Source of the DNA: DAOTZU01 sp034433995
GTDB lineage: Bacteria; Chloroflexota; Anaerolineae; UBA1429
Direction: 5' to 3'
Length of the DNA: 45,953 nucleotides
NCBI GenBank assembly: GCA_034433995.1
Contig: DAOTZU010000276.1
Coordinates: 1 to 45,953 of the forward strand
Notes under the pieces: generated by a model
The model's database searches: none
What the model saw: the letters and a program-made list of their open reading frames with translations, nothing else
What the model was told of the DNA's origin: nothing
Shown: in pieces, positions 8,485-16,370 of the stretch
Position numbering within the stretch: the first letter of the stretch is position 1
Layout: each line of letters begins with the position of its first letter
Position numbers and translations under genes: made by a program

Positions 8485-10082
8485 GGGTTGAAATTCTCCT
8501 TGGGATTTCGGTGTAGGACCAGGGTTTCGGTGGTCAAGAGCATCAGGGCGCCGCTGGCGGCGTTCTGCAAGGCGCGCTTGACCACCAGGGCGGGATCCGC
8601 GATCCCCGCCTCGATCATGTTGACGACCTTTTTCTGGCGCACATCGTAGCCATAACCCGGGCCGGCCCGGCGCGCCTCAGCGATGACCAGGGGCGGATGG
8701 ACGCCGGCGTTGGCCGCGATGCGGCGCATCGGCTCCTCCAGGGCGCGGGCCACGATCTGGATGCCAAAGGCCTCGTCGCCCTCGGCCTCCAAAGCCTCCA
8801 CGGCGGGGATGCAGTTCAGATAGGCCGCCCCGCCACCGGGCACCACGCCGCTTTCCATGCCGGCGTTGATGGCCTTCATCGCTTGCTCGGCCACTTCTTG
8901 CTCGGCCTTGCGCTCCTGCTCCGTCAAGGCACCGATGCGCAGCTCGCCGATGCCGGCGGAGAAATGACGCAAGAGATCCCGCAGGTTCTGGCGCTGTTCC
9001 ACATCCAGCGTCTCGCGCAGTTGTTTGCGCAGGGCCTGCGCCCGCGCCTGGATGGCCTTGGGATCCCCTTTGCCGCCGATGATATCGTAATGATCGTAGG
9101 TGACGATGACCGTATCGGCGCGCCCCATATCGGCCAGGGTGATGCTCTCCGGCGGGGTCACCTCGCTATCCACAAAGGCCTTGGCCCCCACCAAGATCGC
9201 GATGTCTTGGATGGTGCCCCGGCGCACATCGCCCAGGTAGCGAATGTTGGCCGCGCAAGATTGGATGGTGCCGCGCTCGTTGTTGGCGACCAAGACGCCG
9301 ATGGCCTTATCCGCCATCATCTTGCAGATGATAAAGACGCTCTTGCCCCCCGCCTTGTACACCTGCTCCAAGATCCCCTGCACGCTGGAGACGGTCTCGA
9401 AGGACATATCGGTGACGACGATGTAGGGATCCTTGAGCACGGCCACCCGGCGGGTGGCATCGGTCATCAGATAGGGAGAAACGATCTGGCCACGGAAACG
9501 GGCCCCTTGGTAGTAGGCGCGATCGTGATAGAGGGCGATGTACGGCTCGATGACGATGTTGGCGTTGGGGCCGAGAAAATCGTACATCTCGCCCAGGATC
9601 TTGCCGATGCGCTCGTTGCCCGTGGCTGCGGTGGCCACCGCGGCGATGCGCTCCTCTCCCTCCAGAGGGATGGCCATGGCCTCCAGGGCTTGCACGGCGG
9701 CATCCACGGCGCGCTCGATGCCGCGCTTGAGGAGCATGGGGTTGGCGCCGGCGATGATCATCTTTTGCACTTCTTTGGCGATGGCCAGGGCCAGCACAGC
9801 CGTCGTCGCGCTGCCATCGCCCACCTCCTCGCGCACCCGCCAGACGATGTGCCGCATCATCATGGCTCCCGCGTCCTCAATGCGGTTGGGCAACTGGATG
9901 ATCCGGCGGGCCACCGTGGCTGCGTCCTTGAGCAGCTCGGTCCCCTGGGAGGTCATCGTGGCGTTGGCAATGTTGCCCCCGATCGGCCCCAAGGTGATCG
10001 CCAGCAGGCGGGCCATGGACTCGAACCCACGCAACATGCCGGCACGCGTTCTCTCTCCCAAAATAACATCCGGTCTTGGCAT
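8481..10082 (-). CDS. Divergent GroEL-like chaperonin with Asp398-to-Gln change
   Basis: A 533-residue group I chaperonin relative. Aligned by eye with E. coli GroEL, it keeps the nucleotide-site signatures: ITLGPIGGN near the start, LKDAATVARRI (Asp52 region), VGDGSATTAVLA (Asp87), VPGGG (413-416) and IADPALV (Asp495). The catalytic Asp398 of GroEL (VEDALHAT) aligns without gaps to AEQAMKAI here, giving Gln at residue 400. The Gly-Gly-Met tail is missing and the protein ends NPKENFNP. No groES lies in the window. I start at the ATG at 10082 because GGAGG sits 10 bp upstream; an in-frame extension to 10154 has no such site. It is first in a two-gene operon with the propeller. The sequence predicts ATP binding with impaired hydrolysis, which is untested. 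Confidence 0.85.
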   Translation of the reverse strand: MPRPDVILGERTRAGMLRGFESMARLLAITLGPIGGNIANATMTSQGTELLKDAATVARRIIQLPNRIEDAGAMMMRHIVWRVREEVGDGSATTAVLALAIAKEVQKMIIAGANPMLLKRGIERAVDAAVQALEAMAIPLEGEERIAAVATAATGNERIGKILGEMYDFLGPNANIVIEPYIALYHDRAYYQGARFRGQIVSPYLMTDATRRVAVLKDPYIVVTDMSFETVSSVQGILEQVYKAGGKSVFIICKMMADKAIGVLVANNERGTIQSCAANIRYLGDVRRGTIQDIAILVGAKAFVDSEVTPPESITLADMGRADTVIVTYDHYDIIGGKGDPKAIQARAQALRKQLRETLDVEQRQNLRDLLRHFSAGIGELRIGALTEQERKAEQEVAEQAMKAINAGMESGVVPGGGAAYLNCIPAVEALEAEGDEAFGIQIVARALEEPMRRIAANAGVHPPLVIAEARRAGPGYGYDVRQKKVVNMIEAGIADPALVVKRALQNAASGALMLLTTETLVLHRNPKENFNP

Positions 10083-10125
10083 AGCGACTCGTCCTCCGCC
10101 TCCTTGCAGATTTTGACGCTCCGCA

Positions 10126-10154
10126 AGTATACCATCGTTTGCTTTTCTGGGCAA
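10126..10154 (-). promoter_or_regulatory. Promoter for the GroEL-like operon
   Basis: Minus-strand TTGCCC (10154-10149), 17 bp, TATACT (10131-10126). No CIRCE element is present, so this chaperonin appears not to be under HrcA control. Confidence 0.6.
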
Positions 10155-10155
10155 T

Positions 10156-10171
10156 TAGGCAATAATGCCTA
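10156..10171. promoter_or_regulatory. Inverted repeat between two divergent promoters
   Basis: TAGGCA-N4-TGCCTA, a perfect dyad immediately upstream of the leftward -35 box and 16 bp from the rightward -35 box at 10188. The position suits an operator or activator site acting on both divergent operons; the cognate protein is unknown. Confidence 0.4.
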
Positions 10172-10187
10172 GCCCCCTCGCCCGCGC

Positions 10188-10216
10188 TTGACAGCTCGTT
10201 TGGCCCATGCTATGAC
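10188..10216 (+). promoter_or_regulatory. Promoter for the six-gene catabolic operon
   Basis: TTGACA (10188-10193), 17-bp spacer, TATGAC (10211-10216), about 53 bp ahead of the first start codon. Confidence 0.65.
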
Positions 10217-10269
10217 AGAGCCGAACGTTTCGATCCTTGGCTGCCAGCCTACCGTGGGAGTTGACGCCG

Positions 10270-11055
10270 ATGAACGCCTCACAGATCACCTATTCCGTGT
10301 TTACCAAACCCTGGAAGATGCCCCTGGAGGAGTTGGGGCCCTTTATCGCCGGCCTGGGTTTCGAGGCCATCGAGCTACCGGTGCGCCCCGGCTACCAGGT
10401 GCCGCCGGAGGAGGTGCACCGATTGCCCCAGGCGGCGCGGCTCCTCGCCCAAAGCGGCATCAAGATCGCCAGCGTCGCCGGCCCCACCGACGAGGCCACC
10501 ATCTGCGCCTGCGCCGAGGCGGGCATCCCCATCATCCGCACCATGGCCGTCATCGGGCCGGAGGGTTACCGGGCAACCCTCAGCCGTCTCCAGGCCCAGT
10601 ATGACGCCCTGATCCCGCTTCTGGAGCGCTATGGGGTCAAGATCGGCGTCCAGAACCATTGCGATCGCTTTGTGGCCAACGCCGAGGGCCTGCTCCATCT
10701 CTTGGGGCGCTACGATCCCCGGCACATCGCCATCGTCTGGGATGCGGCCCACGAGGCCCTGAACGGGATCGAGCCGGAATTGGCCCTGGAACTCGTCTGG
10801 GATCGCCTGTGCATGGTGAACCTCAAGAACGCCTTCTGGCAAAGGGTCAACGGTCCCGAGGCCGAGGTGGCCGCGTGGAAACACTATTGGACCACGGGCC
10901 GGCACGGCCTGGCCTCTTGGCCCCGGGTGGCGGCCGAGCTGAAACGGCGCGGCTACCGCGGCGTGGTCTGTCTGACGGCGGAATACAGCGACGGCGACGC
11001 CGTCAACCGGTTGATCGCCGAGGATATCGCCTTTGCCAAAACATTATTCGCTTAG
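10270..11055 (+). CDS. Sugar phosphate isomerase/epimerase (xylose isomerase-like TIM barrel)
   Basis: A 261-residue protein of the AP-endonuclease-2/xylose isomerase-like fold. After ITYSVFTKPWKMPLEELG it shows the alternating strands and helices of the family: GFEAIELPVRPGYQVPP, IKIASVAGPTDEATI, VKIGVQNHCDRF with a conserved Asn-His, IAIVWDAAHEA with the Asp-x-x-His metal-site signature, and VNLKNAFW with the usual strand-end Lys. Members isomerise or epimerise sugars, inositols or sugar acids with a divalent metal. I choose the ATG at 10270 because GGGAG lies 9 bp ahead. It opens the operon; the dehydrogenase begins 11 bp after its stop. The substrate is not readable from sequence. Confidence 0.8.
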   Translation: MNASQITYSVFTKPWKMPLEELGPFIAGLGFEAIELPVRPGYQVPPEEVHRLPQAARLLAQSGIKIASVAGPTDEATICACAEAGIPIIRTMAVIGPEGYRATLSRLQAQYDALIPLLERYGVKIGVQNHCDRFVANAEGLLHLLGRYDPRHIAIVWDAAHEALNGIEPELALELVWDRLCMVNLKNAFWQRVNGPEAEVAAWKHYWTTGRHGLASWPRVAAELKRRGYRGVVCLTAEYSDGDAVNRLIAEDIAFAKTLFA

Positions 11056-11066
11056 TGGAGGGCAAG

Positions 11067-12050
11067 ATGGCTCATTTGGCTACGGGAGAGAAGGTGCGGG
11101 TGGCGATGGTGGGCGCGGGGAGCATGGCCAACGCCGTCCACTATCCGTCCTTGGCTTCGTTCAAGGATGTAGAGATGGTGGGCATCTGCGACTTGGATCC
11201 CCAGCGCCTGCATACCACCGCCGACAAGTATGGCATCTCCAAGCGGTACACCAACTATCAACAGATGATCGAGGAGCTTGCGCCGGATGCCGTGTATGCC
11301 ATCGGCCAGCCGCCGTACATGTACGACATCTGGGTTTGGTGCTTGCAGCACAAGCTGAACCTGTACATCGAAAAGCCCATGGGCATCACCCTGCACCAGG
11401 CGCAGATGTTGGCGCGCCTGGCCCAGGAAAATGATTGCATCACCCAGGTGAGCTTCCAGCGGCGCAGCTGCCCCATGGTGGTCATGCTGCGGGAGGAATG
11501 CCTCAAGCGGGGGCCCATCGTGCACGCCGTCTGCCGCTTTTACAAGAACGCCATCGCGCCCTACTGGGGCGCGGCCGGCCGCCTCATCGACGACGGCATC
11601 CACGCCGTGGATACGGTGCGCTGGATGTGCGGCGGCGAGGTGGTGGCGATCCACAGCGTGACCAAGCGGGTGTTGGTGCCCGATATCAACTTTGTCTCGG
11701 CGGTGCTCGAATTCGACAACGGCGCCACGGGCGTCATACTCACCAGTTGGTCCAGCGGCCGGCGCATCTTTGCCGTGGAGATGCACGCGCCGGGGATCTG
11801 CGTGGAGGCCGAGCACGAGGGCAAGGGGATCCTCTACACCGATAACGACACCAAGGGCATCATCTACGACACCCGCGAGGTGGCCGGCAGCGACCAGCTC
11901 TATGTTTATGGCGGCTTCCAGGCCAAGAACCGCGAGTTCATTGATTGCCTCCGCTCGGGCAAACAGCCTGGCTCCAACTTTGCCGATGCCCTCAAGACGA
12001 TGGAGGTAGCGGAAAAGATTCTGGCCCAGGCGGCGTTGCAAGGGCGGTGA
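11067..12050 (+). CDS. Gfo/Idh/MocA-family NAD(P)-dependent oxidoreductase
   Basis: A 327-residue dehydrogenase. The N-terminal Rossmann fold starts VAMVGAGSMANAVHYPSL (glycine-rich nucleotide loop), followed by GICDLDPQRL with the acidic residue that usually selects NAD(H). EKPMGITLHQAQ near residue 110 carries the family's catalytic Lys (EKP). DDGIHAVDTVRW near residue 180 matches the conserved Asp-x-x-x-His segment. The C-terminal alpha/beta domain follows. The start at 11067 is supported by GTGGAGG 6 bp upstream and lies 11 bp after the previous gene. It probably oxidises a ring hydroxyl of a sugar, inositol or sugar acid handled by the neighbouring isomerase and enolase-superfamily enzyme; the exact substrate is unknown. 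Confidence 0.85.
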   Translation: MAHLATGEKVRVAMVGAGSMANAVHYPSLASFKDVEMVGICDLDPQRLHTTADKYGISKRYTNYQQMIEELAPDAVYAIGQPPYMYDIWVWCLQHKLNLYIEKPMGITLHQAQMLARLAQENDCITQVSFQRRSCPMVVMLREECLKRGPIVHAVCRFYKNAIAPYWGAAGRLIDDGIHAVDTVRWMCGGEVVAIHSVTKRVLVPDINFVSAVLEFDNGATGVILTSWSSGRRIFAVEMHAPGICVEAEHEGKGILYTDNDTKGIIYDTREVAGSDQLYVYGGFQAKNREFIDCLRSGKQPGSNFADALKTMEVAEKILAQAALQGR

Positions 12051-12067
12051 CCCAAGAGGGAAAAACC

Positions 12068-13480
12068 GTGCACACCATAACCGATATCCGCCCTGTAGGG
12101 GCGACGCTCTATTTTCTGCCGGTCCAGACGCGGGTGCCGCTGAAATTCGGCCCGGAGACCTTGACGTATGTCACCTGCGCCCGGGTGCGCCTCACCGTGG
12201 CCGATGCCTCGGGGCGCACCGCCCAGGGCTGGGGCGAGACGCCTTTGAGCGTGCAATGGGTCTGGCCCAGCCAGATCGCGTATGAAGAGCGCCATCAGGT
12301 GTTGAAACGGTTGTGTGTGCTTCTGGCCGAGGCTTGGGCCTCCTTCCAGGTCTGGGGGCATCCCCTGGAGATCGGCCACGCCTTTCAGACCCAGCTCCTG
12401 CCGGGGTTGCTCGCCCAGGCCAACGCCCAGCGGGGCGAGGCCGAACCCATCCCCTGGCTCGCCGCGTTGGTGTGCTGCTCCCCCTTTGACCTGGCCCTGC
12501 ACGATGCCTACGGCGCCTTGTGGGGGCGGCCCATCTATGAGCTTTACGGCCCGCCCTGGATGCGCCACGACCTTAGCCACTATTTGACCCCTGCCGAGGA
12601 TACGGGGGTCTCGTTCCAGGGGAAGTACCCGCGGGACTATCTGGTGTATCCCCGGCCCACCACCCTGTATGCCTGGCACCTGGTGGGCGGGCTGGACCCC
12701 CTTGATGCCTCCGAGCTCACCGGCGCCGAGCCCGACGACGGCTACCCGGTGCTCCTGGCGGATTGGATCGCCCGCGACGGGCTGAAATGCCTCAAGGTCA
12801 AGCTGCGCGGCAACGACGCCGAGTGGGATTACCAGCGGCTGGTGCGGGTGGGGCAGATCGCCATGCAGGGGAACGTGCATTGGTTGAGCGCCGATTTCAA
12901 CTGCACCGTCACCGATCCGACCTATGTCAATGCCATCTTGGACCGCCTGCGGGATGAGGCGCCCCGCATTTATGGCATGATCCTCTATGTGGAGCAGCCC
13001 TTCCCGTACGACCTGGAGCAGCACCGGATGGACGTGCGCAGCGTCGCGGCGCGCAAGCCCCTCTTCATGGATGAAAGCGCCCACGATTGGCGGCTGGTCA
13101 AGCTGGGCCGCCAGTTGGGCTGGTCGGGGGTGGCGCTCAAGACCTGCAAAACCCAGACCGGGGCGCTCCTGAGCCTCTGCTGGGCCAAGGCCCACGGCAT
13201 GACCTTGATGGTGCAAGATTTGACCAACCCCATGTTGGCCCAAATCCCCCATGTCCTCTTGGCCGCCCACGCCGGCACCATCATGGGCGTGGAGACCAAC
13301 GCCATGCAATTCTATCCCGATGCCTCGCGGCCGGAGGAGGCGGTGCATCCCGGATTGTACCGGCGACGGGAGGGACGGGTGGATCTTGCCACCCTGGGCG
13401 GGCCCGGTTTCGGCTATCGTCTGAACGAGATCCGCCGTGAGCTGCCCCCGCCCAGCGCCGTGTTCGGCGAGAACCTGTGA
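12068..13480 (+). CDS. Enolase-superfamily (mandelate racemase/muconate lactonizing-like) enzyme
   Basis: A 470-residue protein with an N-terminal capping domain and a C-terminal modified TIM barrel. LKCLKVKLRG near residue 240 gives the K-x-K acid/base pair. SADFN, YVEQPF and MDES are the successive Asp, Glu and Glu/Asp metal ligands, and GVALKTCKTQTG has the second catalytic Lys. The order matches the muconate lactonizing/dipeptide epimerase type rather than mandelate racemase, which needs a His-Asp dyad. At 470 residues it is longer than the usual 360-400, with an extended cap region around residues 60-210. I start at the GTG at 12068 (AGAGGGA upstream); a GTG at 12047 overlapping the previous stop is an alternative. 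Dehydration or epimerisation of a sugar acid is the likely reaction. Confidence 0.8.
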   Translation: MHTITDIRPVGATLYFLPVQTRVPLKFGPETLTYVTCARVRLTVADASGRTAQGWGETPLSVQWVWPSQIAYEERHQVLKRLCVLLAEAWASFQVWGHPLEIGHAFQTQLLPGLLAQANAQRGEAEPIPWLAALVCCSPFDLALHDAYGALWGRPIYELYGPPWMRHDLSHYLTPAEDTGVSFQGKYPRDYLVYPRPTTLYAWHLVGGLDPLDASELTGAEPDDGYPVLLADWIARDGLKCLKVKLRGNDAEWDYQRLVRVGQIAMQGNVHWLSADFNCTVTDPTYVNAILDRLRDEAPRIYGMILYVEQPFPYDLEQHRMDVRSVAARKPLFMDESAHDWRLVKLGRQLGWSGVALKTCKTQTGALLSLCWAKAHGMTLMVQDLTNPMLAQIPHVLLAAHAGTIMGVETNAMQFYPDASRPEEAVHPGLYRRREGRVDLATLGGPGFGYRLNEIRRELPPPSAVFGENL

Positions 13481-13494
13481 GCAGAGAGAAAAAG

Positions 13495-14526
13495 ATGGAG
13501 CTGAGCGGAAGGGAGCGGGTCAGCCGCGTTCTGGCGGGGGAAGGGGTGGATCGGCTGCCGTTGTTACCCATCGTCCACGCGGGCCTAGCGCCACTGTGCG
13601 GCGTGGCCCTGGGCGATTTTTTCGGCAGCGCCGAGGTTATGGCGCGGGTGATGGTCTGGGGCTACCGCCAATTCGGTTTCGATGGCGTGCAGCTCTCCAT
13701 GGGCGTCACCGGCGAGGCCGAGGCTCTGGGGGCAGCCGTGGAGCAGCCACGCGAGGGCGCGCCGGTGCTCAAACAACACCTCTTGGCCAACCTGGCCGAT
13801 CTGGCCGCGTTGCGCGGGCGCGACCCCTGCCGCGGGGGGCGGATGCCCTTGTTCTTCCAGGCGGTGCAGAAGGTTGCCCAAGAGATCGGCGACCGATGCT
13901 TTATCCTAGCCACCCTGCGCGGACCGCTCTTGGCCGGTTCTCAACTACGCGGTGTGCAAGAGGTGTTAATAGACCTGATCGAGCGGCCAGAGGAGGTTGA
14001 AGAGCTGCTCGATTTCACCACCGAGATAGCCCTGCAGCTGGGGCGCTGGTTGCTGGCGAGCGGCGCCCACGGCCTGGTCTTGGGAGAGGCCACTTGTTCG
14101 CCAAACTTTATCTCCCCCGCCTTTTACCGGCGCTTTGTGCTGCCTCGACATCGCCACCTGGTGGCCGCGCTCAAGGCGGCCGGCTGGCAGGCCGTGGGGC
14201 TGCATATCTGCGGCGAGACGACGCCCATCATTGCCGACATCCTCTCCACCGGCGTGGATTTCATGGATCTGGATTACCAGGTGCCGGCGCAAAAGGCCCT
14301 CAGCCTGGTGGGCGATAGGATCGTTTTGCGGGGCAATCTCGACCCCAGCGCGATGCTGCGCTTCGGCACGCCCGCCAGCATTCGGGCGCAAACCCAAGCC
14401 CTCTGCCGTGAGGTGGGCCGGGCGCGTTGGATCGTGAGCAGCGGTTGTGACATCCCGCCGGGCACGCCGATGGAGAACCTCATCGCCTTGGCCCAGGCGG
14501 CGCGAGGGTGTTGCTTAAAGAGCTGA
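13495..14526 (+). CDS. Uroporphyrinogen decarboxylase-family protein (MtaA/CmuA-like)
   Basis: A 343-residue TIM-barrel protein of the UroD superfamily. The opening LSGRERVSRVLAGEGVDRLP is typical, with the Arg-rich start and D-R-x-P. LGEATCSPNFISPAFYRRFVLP and LHICGETTPIIADI match the corresponding segments of the methyltransferase MtaA/CmuA branch; the C-terminal His-x-Cys-Gly is the zinc-site half seen there. True HemE is unlikely because no heme genes accompany it. The gene sits inside a catabolic operon, so methyl or formyl group transfer from a small substrate is plausible. The ATG at 13495 gives an N-terminus matching the family; a GTG at 13477 overlapping the preceding stop would add six residues. 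Its stop codon lies in a strong hairpin. Confidence 0.75.
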   Translation: MELSGRERVSRVLAGEGVDRLPLLPIVHAGLAPLCGVALGDFFGSAEVMARVMVWGYRQFGFDGVQLSMGVTGEAEALGAAVEQPREGAPVLKQHLLANLADLAALRGRDPCRGGRMPLFFQAVQKVAQEIGDRCFILATLRGPLLAGSQLRGVQEVLIDLIERPEEVEELLDFTTEIALQLGRWLLASGAHGLVLGEATCSPNFISPAFYRRFVLPRHRHLVAALKAAGWQAVGLHICGETTPIIADILSTGVDFMDLDYQVPAQKALSLVGDRIVLRGNLDPSAMLRFGTPASIRAQTQALCREVGRARWIVSSGCDIPPGTPMENLIALAQAARGCCLKS

Positions 14527-14551
14527 CAGGTCTGAAAGACCTGTCAGCTCT
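14519..14551. repeat. Palindromic repeat with ACAGGTCT-type core, copy 1
   Basis: A perfect 14-bp stem (AGAGCTGACAGGTC/GACCTGTCAGCTCT) with a 5-nt loop TGAAA. It contains the UroD-like stop codon (14524-14526) and ends right before the Shine-Dalgarno of the nitrilase gene. The core ACAGGTC/GACCTGT recurs in the palindrome at 35912-35949. No T-tract follows. Confidence 0.85.
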
Positions 14552-14568
14552 GAAGGAGGGTCAAACAG

Positions 14569-15495
14569 ATGAACTCAAATCAGCCAGGGCACATCGGGCG
14601 ACCGGTGCGCATCACCAGCCTCAGCTTCAAGGGCAAGGGCCTGGAGGAGATCGCCCCCTTGGTGGACCAGGAGGGCGCCCGAGGGGTGGACCTCATCGCC
14701 CTGCCCGAGACCTGGACCGGCCAGGCCGACCACACGCCTGAAACCCTGGCCGGGCCGACGATCACGGCCATGGCCGCCCTGGCCCGCAAGCACCGCACCT
14801 ACATCGTCTGCCCCCTGGACCGGCTGGAGGGGGTACGGCGGGTCAATTCGGCGGTGTTACTGGATCGCCAAGGGCAGGTCGCCTGCATCTATAACAAGGT
14901 CTTTCCCTACTGGTCCGAGTACGACCTGCGGCCGCCGGTGCGGGTGGGCTTTGAGGCCCCGGTGCACCAGGCAGATTTCGGCCGGGTGGGCATGGCCATC
15001 TGCTTCGACGTGAACTTTGCTGAGGTCTGGCAGCGCCTGGCCGACCAAGATGCCGAGCTGGTCATCTGGCCCAGCGCCTATTCGGCGGGCACCACCCTGC
15101 AGGCCCACGCCTTGATGCATCATTTCTATATCGTCACCGCCACCGGCGCGCGCGATTGCCTCGTCTATGACATCACCGGCGAGGAGCTGCTTTACGCCAA
15201 GAGCGAGGGAATCAACATCTCGCGCATCACCCTGGACCTGGATCGTGGCATCTACCACCTGGATTTCCATCGCGAGAAGCTGGACCGTCTGCTCCGCGAG
15301 CGCGGCGACGACGTGGAGCTGGAGAAGTTCCTGGAGCGGGAGGCCTGGTTCGTGTTGCGGGCCAAACGGCCTGGGGTGAGCGCCCGCGCCCTGGCGCGAG
15401 AGTACGGCCTGGAGGAACTGCGCGCTTACATCCGCCGCAGCCGTCGGGAGATCGATGCCATGCGGGGCTTTCCTTTCGCCCGTAAGGTTGTGTGA
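14569..15495 (+). CDS. Nitrilase-superfamily carbon-nitrogen hydrolase
   Basis: A 308-residue cytosolic amidase of the nitrilase superfamily. The catalytic triad is visible in order: Glu in LIALPETW (residue about 45), Lys in IYNKVFPYW (about 107) and the nucleophilic Cys in MAICFDVNF (about 145). WPSAYSAGTTLQAHA after the Cys is the family's conserved flank. The start at 14569 is fixed by GAAGGAGG about 10 bp upstream. The C-terminal 60 residues (RREIDAM etc.) extend beyond the core and look helical. It probably hydrolyses an amide or N-carbamoyl intermediate of the operon's pathway. The hairpin between it and the upstream gene may set its expression relative to the first four genes. The next start follows after 2 bp. 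Confidence 0.85.
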   Translation: MNSNQPGHIGRPVRITSLSFKGKGLEEIAPLVDQEGARGVDLIALPETWTGQADHTPETLAGPTITAMAALARKHRTYIVCPLDRLEGVRRVNSAVLLDRQGQVACIYNKVFPYWSEYDLRPPVRVGFEAPVHQADFGRVGMAICFDVNFAEVWQRLADQDAELVIWPSAYSAGTTLQAHALMHHFYIVTATGARDCLVYDITGEELLYAKSEGINISRITLDLDRGIYHLDFHREKLDRLLRERGDDVELEKFLEREAWFVLRAKRPGVSARALAREYGLEELRAYIRRSRREIDAMRGFPFARKVV

Positions 15496-15497
15496 GC

Positions 15498-16208
15498 ATG
15501 GCCCCATCATCCATTGCCCTAGCCGCCTACGAGGCCCTGGCCGAGCATTACGCCGCCCGCGTGGATACCAAGCCCCACAACGCCTACTACGAACGGCCGG
15601 CAACCCTTTCCCTGTTGCCCCCTGTACAGGGGAAACGGGTATTGGACGCGGGGTGCGGACCGGGGGTCTATACGGAGTGGTTGCTCCAGCATGGGGCCCA
15701 CGTCGTGGCCTTGGACCTCAGCCCCAAGATGGTGGCCCTGGCCCAAAAGAGGGTGGGCGACCGGGCGCTCATCCTACGGGGGGATCTGGAGCACCCCTTG
15801 GGCTTGCAGGATGCGTCCTTTGATCTCGTGCTCAGCGCCTTGGCGTTGGATTATGTGGAGGATTGGGAGCGCACCTTTGGCGAATTCTGGCGCATTTTGC
15901 GCCAGCCGGGGCACCTGGTCTTTTCCGTAGGTCACCCTTTTGCCGATTTCCTTTTTTACAAGACCGAGAACTATTTCCAGACCGAACAGGTCGCCTGTGA
16001 GTGGCGAGGCTTTGGCCTCCCCGTGTGTGTCCCCGCCTATCGTCGACCCTTGGGCGCAGTGCTGAACCCACTGCTGCAAGCCGGTTTTATTTTGGAGCGC
16101 CTCCTCGAACCCACGCCAACAGAGCAATTCCGCCAGCAGGACCCAGAAGATTATGAGAAACTCTCCCATCAGCCCGGCTTCCTCTGCCTGCGTGCGGCGA
16201 AACGCTGA
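15498..16208 (+). CDS. Class I SAM-dependent methyltransferase (UbiE-like fold)
   Basis: A 236-residue methyltransferase with motif I VLDAGCGPGVYTEWL (residue about 50), the acidic end of strand 2 in VVALDLSPKMV, and motif III-like FDLVLSALALDYVEDW, which is the COG2226 pattern. It is the last gene of the operon, 2 bp after the nitrilase stop, with TAAGG 9 bp ahead of the ATG at 15498 (an in-frame GTG at 15492 is possible). The substrate is unknown. Small molecules are typical for this group, and the pairing with a UroD-like protein invites a methyl-transfer link, which is conjecture. A bidirectional terminator follows. Confidence 0.8.
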   Translation: MAPSSIALAAYEALAEHYAARVDTKPHNAYYERPATLSLLPPVQGKRVLDAGCGPGVYTEWLLQHGAHVVALDLSPKMVALAQKRVGDRALILRGDLEHPLGLQDASFDLVLSALALDYVEDWERTFGEFWRILRQPGHLVFSVGHPFADFLFYKTENYFQTEQVACEWRGFGLPVCVPAYRRPLGAVLNPLLQAGFILERLLEPTPTEQFRQQDPEDYEKLSHQPGFLCLRAAKR

Positions 16209-16248
16209 GGGGGGAGTACCATCTTGGGATGTCGGACCTAAAAATGTA

Positions 16249-16282
16249 GCCCGCCCCAGATGTCAAACCATCTGGGGCGGGC
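16249..16282. terminator. Bidirectional intrinsic terminator
   Basis: A perfect 14-bp stem, arms 16249-16262 and 16269-16282, loop TCAAAC. It is followed by GTTGCGTTTT on the plus strand and TACATTTTT on the minus strand. It closes the rightward operon and the leftward tRNA transcript. Confidence 0.85.
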
Positions 16283-16370
16283 GTTGCGTTTTAGAGCAAG
16301 GACCTTCTATAGGGCGCAAACCACAACAGGTAGTGTGCCAGGGCTTTTGGGCCCCTATTGATTGGGGTTG

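Noticed and set aside
10083..10170. CIRCE element at the GroEL-like gene
   Set aside because: No GCACTC/GAGTGC arms in the promoter region.
10188..10604. Plus-strand frame upstream of and overlapping the isomerase gene
   Set aside because: It begins in the promoter -35 box and runs out of frame through the isomerase; the composition is nonsense-like (Arg/Gly/His-rich).
13495..14526. HemE (true uroporphyrinogen decarboxylase)
   Set aside because: No heme genes nearby, catabolic operon context, and C-terminal motifs closer to the MtaA/CmuA branch.
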